A stretch of DNA of 64,000 nucleotides from Bradyrhizobium sp. Ce-3 (GCF_022835695.1 NZ_BQUV01000001.1:802641-866640); one strand, 5' to 3'; positions 16,857 through 25,509 are shown, counted from the first letter of the stretch. Numbers and translations are program-made. Notes: a model not told the origin generated them from the letters alone.

Positions 16857-18134
16857 ATGACCAAGGCGCTGAAGGGCGTTCGCATTCTCGATTTCACCCA
16901 CGTCCAGTCGGGTCCGACCTGCACGCAATTGCTGGCCTGGTTCGGCGCCGACGTGATCAAGGTCGAGCGCCCCGGCGTCGGCGACATCACGCGCGGCCAG
17001 CTGCAGGACATCCCGAACGTGGACAGCCTGTATTTCACCATGCTGAATCACAACAAGCGCTCGATCACGCTCGACACCAAGAACCCCAAGGGCAAGGAAG
17101 TGCTGACCGCGCTGATCAAGCAGTGCGACGTGCTGGTCGAGAATTTCGGCCCCGGCGTGCTCGACCGCATGGGCTTCCCCTGGGAGAAGATCCAGGCCAT
17201 CAACCCGAAGATGATCGTCGCCTCGATCAAGGGTTTCGGCCCCGGCCCGTATGAGGATTGCAAGGTCTACGAGAACGTCGCGCAGTGCACCGGCGGCGCC
17301 GCCTCGACCACCGGCTTCCGCGACGGCCTGCCGCTGGTCACCGGCGCGCAGATCGGCGACAGCGGCACCGGCTTGCATCTCGCGCTCGGCATCGTCACCG
17401 CGCTCTATCACCGCACCCATTCCGGCAAGGGCCAGCGCGTCACCGCGGCGATGCAGGACGGCGTGCTCAACCTCGCCCGCGTCAAGCTGCGCGACCAGCA
17501 GCGCCTCGCCCATGGCCCGCTGAAGGAATACAGCCAGTTCGGTGAAGGCATTCCGTTCGGCGATGCCGTGCCGCGCGCCGGCAACGATTCCGGCGGCGGC
17601 CAGCCCGGCCGCATCCTGAAGTGCAAGGGCTGGGAGACCGACCCGAACGCCTACATCTACTTCATCACCCAGGCTCCGGTCTGGGAGAAGATCTGCGACG
17701 TGATCGGCGAGCCGACCTGGAAGACCGATCCGAACTACGCCAAGCCGCCGGCCCGCCTGCCGCGCCTCAACGAGATTTTTGCTCGCATCGAACAGTGGAC
17801 GATGACGAAGACAAAATTCGAGGCGATGGAGATCCTCAACAAGGACGACATCCCCTGCGGTCCGATCCTGTCGATGAAGGAGATCGCGGAAGACCAGTCG
17901 CTGCGCGCGACCGGCACCGTGGTCGAGGTCGATCACCCGACCCGCGGCAAGTACATCTCGGTCGGCAACCCGATCAAGCTGTCGGATTCGCCGAGCGAGG
18001 TCGCCCGCTCGCCGCTGCTCGGCGAGCACACCGACGAGATCCTGCGCGAGGTGCTCGGCTTCTCTGACCACCAGGTCGCCGAGATCCACGATTCCGGCGC
18101 GCTCGATCCGCCGCGCAAGCAGGCGGCCGAGTAA
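16857..18134 (+). CDS. frc: Formyl-CoA:oxalate CoA-transferase
   Basis: A 425-residue class III (CaiB-BaiF) CoA-transferase that moves CoA from formyl-CoA to oxalate, releasing formate and regenerating oxalyl-CoA for Oxc. The catalytic aspartate is Asp168 in [13 protein letters not shown], corresponding to Asp169 of the Oxalobacter enzyme. The glycine loop DSGGGQPG is present near residue 245. It starts 66 bp after oxc and ends at a strong intrinsic terminator, closing the gntR-oxc-frc transcription unit. Confidence 0.95.
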   Translation: MTKALKGVRILDFTHVQSGPTCTQLLAWFGADVIKVERPGVGDITRGQLQDIPNVDSLYFTMLNHNKRSITLDTKNPKGKEVLTALIKQCDVLVENFGPGVLDRMGFPWEKIQAINPKMIVASIKGFGPGPYEDCKVYENVAQCTGGAASTTGFRDGLPLVTGAQIGDSGTGLHLALGIVTALYHRTHSGKGQRVTAAMQDGVLNLARVKLRDQQRLAHGPLKEYSQFGEGIPFGDAVPRAGNDSGGGQPGRILKCKGWETDPNAYIYFITQAPVWEKICDVIGEPTWKTDPNYAKPPARLPRLNEIFARIEQWTMTKTKFEAMEILNKDDIPCGPILSMKEIAEDQSLRATGTVVEVDHPTRGKYISVGNPIKLSDSPSEVARSPLLGEHTDEILREVLGFSDHQVAEIHDSGALDPPRKQAAE

Positions 18135-18160
18135 GCCGGCCTTCCGACAAAGCAAAATGC

Positions 18161-18190
18161 AAAGGCCGCCGGTTTTCGGCGGTCTTTCAT
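18161..18190 (+). terminator. Intrinsic terminator after frc
   Basis: Eleven-base stem AAAGGCCGCCG / CGGCGGTCTTT (one G-U pair) with a GTTTT loop, followed by a T-rich CATTTTGG stretch, 27 bp past the frc stop. Confidence 0.75.
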
Positions 18191-18207
18191 TTTGGGGTAC
18201 CCCGAGA

Positions 18208-18633
18208 TCAGCCGCTGGCGCCGGGAAGCGCGCGCACCGGCGTGTTCTGAAAGAACAGGATGGTCCATCGGTCGCCGAGGTCCCGGACAATGTAGCTCTG
18301 CGTGGCCTGAGGCGCGGTGCTCTCGCCCCGCAGCGCCGGTCCGCCGCTGGTCGCGACGAGATAGAGCGTCTCCGCCAGCAGGCGGATGTCGACGAGATCG
18401 ACCAGCAGGCGCGATCCCTGCAGCGCCGTCGCGAAGGGCCGCGCGTGAAACTCGGCGATCGCCGCGCGGCCGACGAGGCGTGCGCCGTTGAACGGGACGA
18501 AAATCGCGTCCTCGGCGAAGGCCTGCGCCATTCGGTCCGCGTCGCTGGCGGCCCAGGCGGTCTTGATATCATCGAGCAGCGCGCCGATGGCGTGGTGCGC
18601 CAGCTGCTCGGGCGCGGAGGTCCTGTCGCTCAT
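18208..18633 (-). CDS. SnoaL-like / SgcJ-EcaC family protein
   Basis: A 141-residue protein with the cone-shaped NTF2/SnoaL-like fold pattern: an N-terminal helix pair (IGALLDDIKTAWAASDADRM), FAEDAIFVPFNG, then alternating strands ending WTILFFQNTPV. Members of the SgcJ/EcaC group are annotated as oxidoreductase-associated proteins of unknown activity. AGGAGCAACG supports the start at 18633. It begins 2 bp after the stop of the aldo/keto reductase, so the two form an operon. Confidence 0.7.
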   Translation of the reverse strand: MSDRTSAPEQLAHHAIGALLDDIKTAWAASDADRMAQAFAEDAIFVPFNGARLVGRAAIAEFHARPFATALQGSRLLVDLVDIRLLAETLYLVATSGGPALRGESTAPQATQSYIVRDLGDRWTILFFQNTPVRALPGASG

Positions 18634-18635
18634 GG

Positions 18636-19529
18636 TCAACGTTGCTCCTGCCGGCTGGCGGCTGCGATACCGTCGAGCTGCGCGATCGCCTCGGGCGGCA
18701 ACTGCAGGGCGCCGGCAGCAAAATTCTGCTGGAGATGCGCGACCGACGAGGTGCCGGCGATCACCAGGATGTTCGGCGCGCGCTGCAGCAGCCATGCCAG
18801 CGCGACCTGGCGGGTCGTTGCCCCGAGGCTCTGCGCGACGCGGTCCAGGATCGGCGCGTTGAGCGGACGGAAGCCGCCCAGCGGGAAAAACGGCACATAG
18901 GCAATTCGCCTGGCTGCGAGGTCGTCGATCAGGGCGTCGTCGCCGCGATGCGCCAGATTGTAGTGGTTCTGCACGCAGACGATGGCGGCGATCCTGCTGC
19001 CCTCCTCGAACTGCGCGCGGGAAACGTTGCTCAGCCCGATATGGCGGATCAAACCCTGCTGCTGCAACTCGGCGAGCACCGAGAGCGGCGCTTCCACCGA
19101 ACGGTCGTCGGGGCCGAACGGGCCGCCGAGGCGCAGATTGACGACGTCGAGCACGTCGCGACGGAGATTGCGCAGATTGTCGTTGACGGCATCGATCAGC
19201 TCCTGCCGGGAGATCGCCTGGGGCCAGGATTTGTCCGGTCCCCGGCGCGCGCCGACCTTGGTCACGATGGTGAGGCCGGCCGGATACGGATGCAGCGCCT
19301 CGGCGATGATCCGATTGGCGATGTGCGGGCCGTAGTAGTCGCTGGTGTCGATGTGGTTGACGCCGCAGCGGACCGCCTCCCGCAGCACGGCCAGTGCGGC
19401 GGCATGGTCGCTGGGCGGCCCCCACGCCATCGGCCCGGTCAACTGCATTGCGCCAAAACCCATGCGATTGAGCTTCAAGGTGGTGCCGGCCGGCGTGAAG
19501 GCGCCGCCTGGGGATATGGTGGTCGTCAT
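18636..19529 (-). CDS. Aldo/keto reductase
   Basis: A 297-residue TIM-barrel NADPH oxidoreductase. The catalytic Asp and Tyr are in DTSDYYG and the lysine is in VTKVGAR. Where most members have the tetrad histidine (xLHxxD), this protein reads VVNLRLGG, as in the YdbC / pyridoxal-reductase-like branch. The phosphate-binding end is LVIAGTSSV. It is divergent from a TetR regulator with 130 bp between the starts, the usual layout of a repressor and its target. Substrate unknown. Confidence 0.8.
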   Translation of the reverse strand: MTTTISPGGAFTPAGTTLKLNRMGFGAMQLTGPMAWGPPSDHAAALAVLREAVRCGVNHIDTSDYYGPHIANRIIAEALHPYPAGLTIVTKVGARRGPDKSWPQAISRQELIDAVNDNLRNLRRDVLDVVNLRLGGPFGPDDRSVEAPLSVLAELQQQGLIRHIGLSNVSRAQFEEGSRIAAIVCVQNHYNLAHRGDDALIDDLAARRIAYVPFFPLGGFRPLNAPILDRVAQSLGATTRQVALAWLLQRAPNILVIAGTSSVAHLQQNFAAGALQLPPEAIAQLDGIAAASRQEQR

Positions 19530-19659
19530 CTGATCTCCGATCTCATAACATTACATACGTTAGCTTACGGTCGTTAAGTTTACAGGTCAAGCCGAACGCA
19601 TGTAAGGTTACGGGCATCAGCCGGGACCAGGATCAAGGGACCAGGGTCAAGGGATCGGG
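19530..19659. promoter_or_regulatory. Divergent promoter region of AKR and tetR
   Basis: AT-richer than its surroundings, with TTACATACG (19551-19559) and the near-inverted CGCATGTAA (19598-19606), plus GTTAGCTTACGG and CGTTAAGTTTAC repeats. These are possible TetR half-sites, but I cannot define one clean operator. Confidence 0.35.
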
Positions 19660-20280
19660 ATGAAGCCGCGTCAACGCAATGCGAGAGGTGAAGGCGGCCA
19701 ATTGCGCGAGGACATCCTCACGGCCGCCATCGCCCTGATCGAAAAGGCCGGCTCGTGCGAAGGCGTGTCGCTGCGCGCGGTCGCCAAGCAGGCGGGCATT
19801 GCCGCGCCGTCGGTCTATCCGCACTTCGCCGATCGCGACGCGCTGCTGCTCGCGGTGCTGCAACGGCTGTTCGATGAACTGGTCGAGCTGCGCACCAAAG
19901 CGGAGGACGCCGCCGGCAGCGATCCATGGGCGCGGCTGCGTGCCGGCGCATTCGCGACGGTTCGGTTCGGGCTGGAACGGCCTGGCCACTACAAGATGCT
20001 GTATGAAGGCCGCGTGATTTCGGGCCTCAGCGATCCGAAGGCCGCAACGTTCGGGCGCGCGATTCAGATCCGCGTGGTGGCGCTGATCAAGGACATCCTC
20101 GCCGCGACGCCCGGCCGCGAGGCGGAAGATGCGGAACGGCTGTCGCTGCTGCTCTGGGCCGCCACTCACGGCGTGATCTCGCTCCAGATCAACAAGCCGA
20201 CCTTGCGATGGCCCAAGGCGACGGCGCTCGTCGAGGAGCTGATGCGTGCGCTGATCCGGCCAGGCGCGGCTGTAAGCTGA
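19660..20280 (+). CDS. TetR/AcrR-family transcriptional regulator
   Basis: A 206-residue repressor. The HTH occupies residues about 15-60 (ILTAAIALIEKAG, VSLRAVAKQAGIAAPSVYPHFADRDALLLAVL). The C-terminal half is a helical ligand domain with YKMLYEGR and LLLWAATHGVISLQINKP, like the WHG-domain TetR subgroup. It is divergent from the aldo/keto reductase operon and most likely represses it. Confidence 0.85.
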   Translation: MKPRQRNARGEGGQLREDILTAAIALIEKAGSCEGVSLRAVAKQAGIAAPSVYPHFADRDALLLAVLQRLFDELVELRTKAEDAAGSDPWARLRAGAFATVRFGLERPGHYKMLYEGRVISGLSDPKAATFGRAIQIRVVALIKDILAATPGREAEDAERLSLLLWAATHGVISLQINKPTLRWPKATALVEELMRALIRPGAAVS

Positions 20281-20320
20281 GCGGATACGGCCTGGCCGTG
20301 CCTTCCGATGGATCGCCCGT

Positions 20321-20557
20321 TCAGCCTCCGTCGGCCTCGCCCTCCTCCCCCGGCACATATTCCAGAATATCCCCCGGCCGGCAGTCCAGCTCGCGGCAGA
20401 TTGCCGACAGCGTCGAGAAGCGCATCGCCTTGGCCTTGCCGGTCTTCAGGATCGACAGGTTCTGGATCGAGATGCCGATCGCGTCCGCGAGGTCTCCAAG
20501 GCGGCGCTTGCGCTTGGCGAGCATGACATCGAGGTTCACCAGGATGGGCACAAGCAT
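20321..20557 (-). CDS. XRE-type helix-turn-helix regulator (YozG-like)
   Basis: A 78-residue DNA-binding protein: MLVPILVNLDVMLAKRKRR, then the HTH LGDLADAIGISIQNLSILKTG, then MRFSTLSAICRELDCRPGDILEY and an acidic tail. This is the small XRE form usually encoded with a DUF2975 membrane protein, as here (5-bp gap). GAGGG precedes the ATG. The pair probably acts as a membrane-linked regulator and repressor; the signal is unknown. Confidence 0.8.
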   Translation of the reverse strand: MLVPILVNLDVMLAKRKRRLGDLADAIGISIQNLSILKTGKAKAMRFSTLSAICRELDCRPGDILEYVPGEEGEADGG

Positions 20558-20562
20558 CACCC

Positions 20563-21129
20563 TCAGATCGTCAGATCGTTTTCGGACTGCAGCAGGATGG
20601 CGTGCTCGAGCACGAATTTCAGTGCCATCAGGAATACGCCGCCTGCGATGGTGCCGACATCGAGGTTGTAGTTCAGCAGCAGGAACTTGATGTCGCCGAT
20701 CCGGTACAGGACATAGATCACCGCGTTGGTCGTGATCGTGTCGACGAACGGCCAGACCACCAGGAAGATCCCCATCCACCAGACACCCTGCAGCGTCTCG
20801 GACACGAAGATCCGGCCGTTCGCGAATCGGTTCACCATGCGATGAAGCATGCCGATCAGCACGGCGTAAAACGATACCCCAAGTGCGAACAGCGACCAGA
20901 ACAGCAGCTGGCCCATGGTCGACATGGTGAGCGGGTTCGCAACGATACTGGCGCATTTCGCCTGCTCGCCGCCCAGACTTTCCGCAATCGTGTCCGGGGC
21001 AGTCGTGGTGCGGTAATAGGCCAGCCACAGCACCACCGGCAGCGCGGCCCAGATCACCCAGAACGCCCGATCGAGCCGGCGAAACCAAAGCTGGCGCTGC
21101 TCGCGAACCAATTTCCTCATCGCACCCAT
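20563..21129 (-). CDS. DUF2975 membrane protein
   Basis: A 188-residue protein with four predicted membrane helices (near residues 23-42, 72-95, 118-136 and 155-175) and the FANGRIFVSE-type loop characteristic of DUF2975. A downstream ATG at 21120 is an alternative start. It is encoded immediately before a small XRE regulator. DUF2975/XRE pairs are widespread and may control each other post-translationally, but the mechanism is unknown. Confidence 0.75.
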   Translation of the reverse strand: MGAMRKLVREQRQLWFRRLDRAFWVIWAALPVVLWLAYYRTTTAPDTIAESLGGEQAKCASIVANPLTMSTMGQLLFWSLFALGVSFYAVLIGMLHRMVNRFANGRIFVSETLQGVWWMGIFLVVWPFVDTITTNAVIYVLYRIGDIKFLLLNYNLDVGTIAGGVFLMALKFVLEHAILLQSENDLTI

Positions 21130-21253
21130 CCGAAAAATCTTTGCCCAAAAAGCCGTTACGGCCGGAAAGCATCATGCTCCGGCAATGTTGTTGACTCAAC
21201 CTTAAACGTGATTTATTTCATGCTTATCATGAAAAATTTCATGAATAAGGTGG

Positions 21254-21760
21254 ATGATGACGGTATTCCCAGACCATGACGGCCTGCACAAGGCCTTGAA
21301 GCAATTGATCCACGCTCACCTCACCCGCCGCCTGATCGTGGCCGCGTTCCACATCCCGCTGCTCGGCAGCGCCGCCGATGCCGCCAAAGCCACCGACAAG
21401 GCCAGCGATCCGGCCGGCGTCTGGCTGACCCAATCCGGCGACGCCAGGATCAAGATCCACCGCTGCGGCAGCGCGCTCTGCGGCCGCGTCGTCTGGCTGA
21501 AGGATCCGATGGACAAGGCCACCGGCAAGCCGCAGCTCGACGACAAGAATGCCGATCCCGCGCAGCGCACCCGGACAGTGATGGGCATGTCGCTGTTCAT
21601 CAACATGCAGCCCGCGGGCCCGAACAAATGGGCCGGCCGGATCTACAACGCCGACGACGGCAAGACCTATGAGAGCTCGGTGACGCTGGTCTCGTCGGGC
21701 ACGCTGAACGTGCGCGGCTGCATGGGAACGCTGTGCGCAGGCGAAGACTGGACCCGGTGA
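21254..21760 (+). CDS. DUF2147 secreted protein
   Basis: A 168-residue protein. The N-terminal 45 residues contain a hydrophobic stretch after Arg-Arg (HLTRRLIVAAFHIPLLGSAADA), a plausible signal peptide. The rest is one DUF2147 domain: DPAGVWLTQSGDARIKIHRCG, LCGRVVWLKDP, WAGRIYNADDGKTYESSVTL and GCMGTLCAGEDWTR. Such proteins are periplasmic and of unknown role. AAGGTGG lies directly before ATGATG, so either codon may be used. Own terminator downstream. Confidence 0.75.
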   Translation: MMTVFPDHDGLHKALKQLIHAHLTRRLIVAAFHIPLLGSAADAAKATDKASDPAGVWLTQSGDARIKIHRCGSALCGRVVWLKDPMDKATGKPQLDDKNADPAQRTRTVMGMSLFINMQPAGPNKWAGRIYNADDGKTYESSVTLVSSGTLNVRGCMGTLCAGEDWTR

Positions 21761-21831
21761 AGCGAATGCGGTGAAGGGATTTGGCCCCGACCCTTCATCG
21801 GCCAAGAAGAAAAGCAAACCCGCTTACTCGA

Positions 21832-21858
21832 GGCCGCCTCATTTGGGCGGCCTTCTTT
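21832..21858 (+). terminator. Intrinsic terminator after the DUF2147 gene
   Basis: Stem GGCCGCC / GGCGGCC with a seven-base loop, followed by TTCTTTAT, about 70 bp past the stop. Confidence 0.7.
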
Positions 21859-22066
21859 ATGACGGTCATGACCTGCCCACCCGGCCGACTCCGACAGGCT
21901 GAGCGCGGGATTTCCACCCCTGGCAAACGCCGGCAATCCACCGGAGCGTCACGGCTCGTCGCAGCCCGGGTTCAAGAGCTTTGCCGCCCGAGCCTTGGAT
22001 GCCAGTCAGCCGGTTTTGCTGCATTGCACAGCCGTGAATGCTGCTATGCAAACAAAGTCGTTGTTT

Positions 22067-22085
22067 CTGGCATCTGGTATACATA
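22067..22085 (+). promoter_or_regulatory. Oxalate-regulon operator, site 3 (45-residue protein gene)
   Basis: CTGGCATCTGGTATACATA matches the consensus yTGGcATnTnGkATaCCAA except at the last half-site. It follows TTGTTT (22061-22066) at the same spacing as in the other promoters, with TAGTTT as a possible -10 at 22084. It is 58 bp before the small gene. Confidence 0.55.
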
Positions 22086-22142
22086 GTTTGGTCTCAGATG
22101 ATGAGGCGGCCCATTGCTGGCCTCCAATGAAAGGGGACACCA

Positions 22143-22280
22143 ATGTCCAAGACCACCACGTTCGGGCACGCGCCCTCCGCCACCCTGATCAGCCGCCTGC
22201 TGGCCTCGATCGACCGCCTGCTGATGAAGAGCGCGGAGATCTCCAACCGCAACGGCGACCTGCCGCGCTTCGGCCTTTAA
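22143..22280 (+). CDS. 45-residue protein in the oxalate regulon
   Basis: Starts MSKTTTFGHAPSATLISRLL and ends NRNGDLPRFGL. AAAGGGGAC five bases upstream is a good ribosome binding site, the promoter carries an oxalate-regulon operator, and a strong terminator follows, so this is a complete small transcription unit. The middle (LISRLLASIDRLLMKSAEIS) can form an amphipathic helix. No membrane segment, signal peptide or known domain. It lies just upstream of the first oxlT gene. Function unknown; a regulator or partner of the carrier or of formyl/oxalyl-CoA enzymes is conceivable. Confidence 0.7.
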   Translation: MSKTTTFGHAPSATLISRLLASIDRLLMKSAEISNRNGDLPRFGL

Positions 22281-22354
22281 GCCGCGAGGATTCGGCTCGC
22301 TCCGCGCCGGAGCCGCTTCGGCACGCGATGCGACCTCACATTGAACCTTCGACC

Positions 22355-22384
22355 AATGGCCCCGATTTTCGGGGCCATTTCTTT
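22355..22384 (+). terminator. Intrinsic terminator after the 45-residue protein gene
   Basis: Perfect 11-bp stem AATGGCCCCGA / TCGGGGCCATT with a TTT loop, followed by TTCTTT. It isolates the small gene from the oxlT promoter downstream. Confidence 0.85.
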
Positions 22385-22465
22385 GCGCGCTGAATTAGTC
22401 TTCTGCAATGCACGCCTGAGTCCTGTGCGGCATATCCGCACGCTGTGACTGCGACAGCTTGAACC

Positions 22466-22484
22466 TTGGCATATCGGATACCAA
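22466..22484 (+). promoter_or_regulatory. Oxalate-regulon operator, site 4 (first oxlT)
   Basis: TTGGCATATCGGATACCAA, with perfect outer half-sites TTGG / CCAA. It sits behind TTGAAC (22459-22464) and covers the spacer and presumed -10 (CAAGAT), 53 bp before the oxlT start. Confidence 0.65.
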
Positions 22485-22536
22485 GATGGCCATCGCGCGC
22501 TCATAAGCAACGACAAGGGGCGCACTGGGAGGATCA

Positions 22537-23832
22537 ATGTCGGACATGGTTCAGGCAACTGCGGCCCCTGCGGCCGCGCGTGTCAGCGACACCTATCGCT
22601 GGACGCAACTTGCGATCGGCGTCGCCGCGATGGTGATGATCGCAAACTATCAATACGGGTGGACGTTCTTCGTCCCCGACATCCAGAAGAAATTCGGATG
22701 GGATCGCGCGTCGATCCAGTGGGCCTTCACGCTCTTCGTGCTGTTCGAGACCTGGCTGGTGCCGGTCGAGGGCTGGTTCGTCGACAAATACGGTCCGCGC
22801 CTCGTCGTGCTGATCGGCGGCATCCTGTGCGCGATCGGGTGGGCGATCAACGCGCAGGCCACCTCGCTCAACGGCTACTATCTCGGCATGATCATCGCCG
22901 GCATCGGCGCCGGCGGCGTCTACGGCACGTGCGTCGGCAATGCGCTGAAATGGTTTCCCGACAAGCGCGGACTTGCCGCGGGTATCACCGCCGCCGGTTT
23001 CGGCGCGGGCTCCGCGCTGACGGTGGCGCCGATCCAGGCCATGATCAAGGACTCCGGCTTCCAGACCACCTTCCTCTATTTCGGTCTCGGCCAGGGCATC
23101 ATCATCGTGCTGCTCGCCTTCTTCCTGCTCGCGCCGAAGGCCGGTCAGGTCCCGGCCGTCGTGGCGAATGCCAACATCATCCAGACCCGACGCAACTACC
23201 AGCCAACCGAAGTGCTGCGCCAGCCGATCTTCTGGCTGATGTACTTCATGTTCGTGATCGTCGGCGCCGGCGGCCTGATGGTGACGGCGAACCTGAAGCC
23301 GATCGCGGTCGACTGGAAGGTCGACAGCGTGCCGGTCACGCTGATGGCGGTGACGATGACGGCGGTGACCTTCGCCGCCACCATCGACCGCGTGCTCAAC
23401 GGTCTGACGCGTCCGTTCTTCGGCTGGATCTCCGACATGATCGGCCGCGAGAACACCATGTTCATCGCCTTCGGCATGGAAGGCTTCGGCATCTGGATGC
23501 TCTATTTGTGGGGCCACGATCCGGTGTGGTTCGTGCTGCTCTCGGGCTTCGTGTTCTTTGCCTGGGGCGAGATCTACTCGCTGTTCCCCTCGACCTGCAC
23601 CGACACGTTCGGCTCCAAATTCGCAACGACCAATGCCGGCCTGCTCTACACCGCGAAGGGCACCGCGGCGCTGCTGGTGCCGATCGCCAACTACATGCAG
23701 CAGTCGTCGGGCAATTGGGACAACGTGTTCATCATCGCGGCCGGCGCCAACATCCTTGCCTCGCTGCTCGCGATCGCCGTGCTCAAACCGTGGCGGAAAA
23801 TCGTGGTTGAGAAATCGACGGCGATGGCTTAA
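22537..23832 (+). CDS. oxlT: Oxalate/formate antiporter, MFS (first copy)
   Basis: A 431-residue major facilitator with about 12 helices, of the OxlT type that exchanges external oxalate for internal formate. Family segments include WTFFVPDIQKKFGWDRASIQW after TM1, the motif-A-like region GWFVDKYGPR, TRPFFGWISDMIGRE between TM8 and TM9, and YTAKGTAALLVP in TM11, where the family's substrate-binding lysine is expected. GGGAGGA precedes the ATG. The gene has its own operator and terminator. Location in the oxalate regulon strongly supports the substrate. Confidence 0.9.
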   Translation: MSDMVQATAAPAAARVSDTYRWTQLAIGVAAMVMIANYQYGWTFFVPDIQKKFGWDRASIQWAFTLFVLFETWLVPVEGWFVDKYGPRLVVLIGGILCAIGWAINAQATSLNGYYLGMIIAGIGAGGVYGTCVGNALKWFPDKRGLAAGITAAGFGAGSALTVAPIQAMIKDSGFQTTFLYFGLGQGIIIVLLAFFLLAPKAGQVPAVVANANIIQTRRNYQPTEVLRQPIFWLMYFMFVIVGAGGLMVTANLKPIAVDWKVDSVPVTLMAVTMTAVTFAATIDRVLNGLTRPFFGWISDMIGRENTMFIAFGMEGFGIWMLYLWGHDPVWFVLLSGFVFFAWGEIYSLFPSTCTDTFGSKFATTNAGLLYTAKGTAALLVPIANYMQQSSGNWDNVFIIAAGANILASLLAIAVLKPWRKIVVEKSTAMA

Positions 23833-23855
23833 GCAACGCCACTCTTCGGTTGACG

Positions 23856-23886
23856 AAAGCGCCCGGCCAACGCCGGGCGCTTTGCA
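23856..23886 (+). terminator. Intrinsic terminator after the first oxlT
   Basis: Stem AAAGCGCCCGGC / GCCGGGCGCTTT with a CAAC loop, followed by GCATTTTT, 24 bp past the stop. Confidence 0.85.
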
Positions 23887-23968
23887 TTTTTGCGGCGTCG
23901 ACGCGAAGGCGGATCAGCCCAAAGTATGCCAGTTTTGCTGCATCGCAGCAGAAAGATGGGCTTGCTTT

Positions 23969-23987
23969 CTGGAATATAGTATACCAA
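23969..23987 (+). promoter_or_regulatory. Oxalate-regulon operator, site 5 (second oxlT)
   Basis: CTGGAATATAGTATACCAA matches the operator consensus. TTGCTT at 23962-23967 has the same spacing as the -35 boxes at the other sites. A further short similarity to the site 3 region is TTTTGCTGCAT(C/T)GCA, present at 23933-23947 and 22014-22028. Confidence 0.6.
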
Positions 23988-24072
23988 CCTCCGCGACGCG
24001 CTTGCGACGATACGCCACAAGAATTGCGACACTGGGTCACAACAAGACCAGGCGCGCTCTCGGGAGGAGTTG

Positions 24073-25389
24073 ATGGTTTCCAGCAATACGGCCGCAACAC
24101 AAGCACAACCTTCGACCAGCGGCTTCCGCTGGCTGCAGCTCGTCATGGGCATCGTGTGCATGGCGATGATCGCGAACCTGCAATATGGCTGGACACTGTT
24201 TGTCGATCCGATCGACGGCGCGCATCACTGGGGCCGCGCATCGATCCAGTTCGCCTTCACGATCTTCGTGGTGACCGAGACCTGGCTGGTACCGGTCGAA
24301 GCCTGGTTCGTCGACAAATACGGCCCGCGGATCGTCATCATGTTCGGCGGCGTCATGATCGCACTGTCCTGGGTGCTGAACTCCTACGCTAACTCACTCA
24401 CCCTGCTCTACGCCGCGGCGGTGGTCGGCGGGATCGGCGCCGGCTCGGTGTACGGCACCTGCGTCGGCAATGCACTGAAATGGTTTCCCGATCGCCGCGG
24501 CCTTGCCGCCGGCGCGACCGCGGCCGGCTTCGGCGCCGGCGCGGCGCTGACCGTGGTGCCGATCGCCAACATGATCGCCTCGAGCGGCTACCAGACTGCG
24601 TTCTTCGATTTCGGCGTCGGGCAAGGCGTGATCGTGTTCCTGCTCGCCTTCTTCATCCAGAAGCCTTCAGTCACGATCCCGCCGAAGAAGAAGCAGCTCA
24701 ACCTGCCGCAGACCAAGATCGACTTCACGCCGCCGCAGGTGCTGCGCAGCCCGATCTTCTGGGTGATGTATCTGGTGTTCGTGATGGTCGCATCCGGCGG
24801 CCTGATGGCCGCGGCGCAGATCGCGCCGATCGCGCACGACTACAAGATCGCGACGACGCCGGTCTCGCTCGCCGGCTTCCAGATGGCCGCGCTGACCTTT
24901 GCGATCTCGCTCGACCGCATCTTCGACGGTTTCGGTCGGCCGTTCTTCGGCTGGGTCTCCGACAATATCGGCCGCGAGCACACCATGTTCATCGCGTTCG
25001 GCACCGGCGCGCTGATGCTGCTCACGCTCTCGACCTGGGGCCACAACCCGCTGGTGTTCGTGCTGGCGACCGCGGTCTATTTCGGCGTGTTCGGCGAAAT
25101 CTACTCGCTGTTCCCGGCGACCTGCGGCGACACCTTCGGCTCGAAGTTCGCGACCACCAATAACGGCATGCTCTACACCGCGAAGGGCACCGCCGCGCTG
25201 CTGGTGCCGGCCGCGAGCATCGTTGCCGCCAGCTATGGCTGGCAGGCGGTGTTCGTGATCGCGGTCGCGCTCAACGCCACCGCGGCGCTGATGGCGCTCT
25301 TCGTGATCAAGCCGATGCGCCGCGCCTTCATCAACGGCAACGAGGCTGCCGCCGAAGCCGAGACCGCGGCGAACGCCAAGACGGCGTGA
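24073..25389 (+). CDS. oxlT: Oxalate/formate antiporter, MFS (second copy)
   Basis: A 438-residue paralog of the preceding gene, similar along its whole length (GWTLFVDPIDGAHHWGRASIQF, WFVDKYGPRIVIMFGG, GRPFFGWVSDNIGREHTMF, YTAKGTAALLVPAASIVA). The lysine in the TAKG segment is kept. It differs mainly in the central loop, which carries PPKKKQLNLPQTKID, and in an Ala/Glu-rich C-terminus. GGGAGGAG before ATG sets the start. Own operator and terminator, so the two carriers are separately transcribed. It could have a different affinity or favour another dicarboxylate. Confidence 0.88.
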   Translation: MVSSNTAATQAQPSTSGFRWLQLVMGIVCMAMIANLQYGWTLFVDPIDGAHHWGRASIQFAFTIFVVTETWLVPVEAWFVDKYGPRIVIMFGGVMIALSWVLNSYANSLTLLYAAAVVGGIGAGSVYGTCVGNALKWFPDRRGLAAGATAAGFGAGAALTVVPIANMIASSGYQTAFFDFGVGQGVIVFLLAFFIQKPSVTIPPKKKQLNLPQTKIDFTPPQVLRSPIFWVMYLVFVMVASGGLMAAAQIAPIAHDYKIATTPVSLAGFQMAALTFAISLDRIFDGFGRPFFGWVSDNIGREHTMFIAFGTGALMLLTLSTWGHNPLVFVLATAVYFGVFGEIYSLFPATCGDTFGSKFATTNNGMLYTAKGTAALLVPAASIVAASYGWQAVFVIAVALNATAALMALFVIKPMRRAFINGNEAAAEAETAANAKTA

Positions 25390-25482
25390 CAAGACGGCTT
25401 AACAGACGGCCTGACAAGACGGCCTTGCAACGACCACCCGATCAGGACCGCATGGTCCCGATCCCTCCCCGGAGACTGATGG

Positions 25483-25509
25483 AGGCGCACTTCGGTGCGC
25501 CTTTTCTTT
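25483..25509 (+). terminator. Intrinsic terminator after the second oxlT
   Basis: Stem AGGCGCAC / GTGCGCCT with a stable TTCG tetraloop, followed by TTTCTTTT. Confidence 0.85.

Noticed and set aside
16194-18572. Minus-strand frame of 792 codons opposite oxc and frc
   Set aside because: Antisense shadow; oxc and frc carry complete catalytic motifs on the plus strand.
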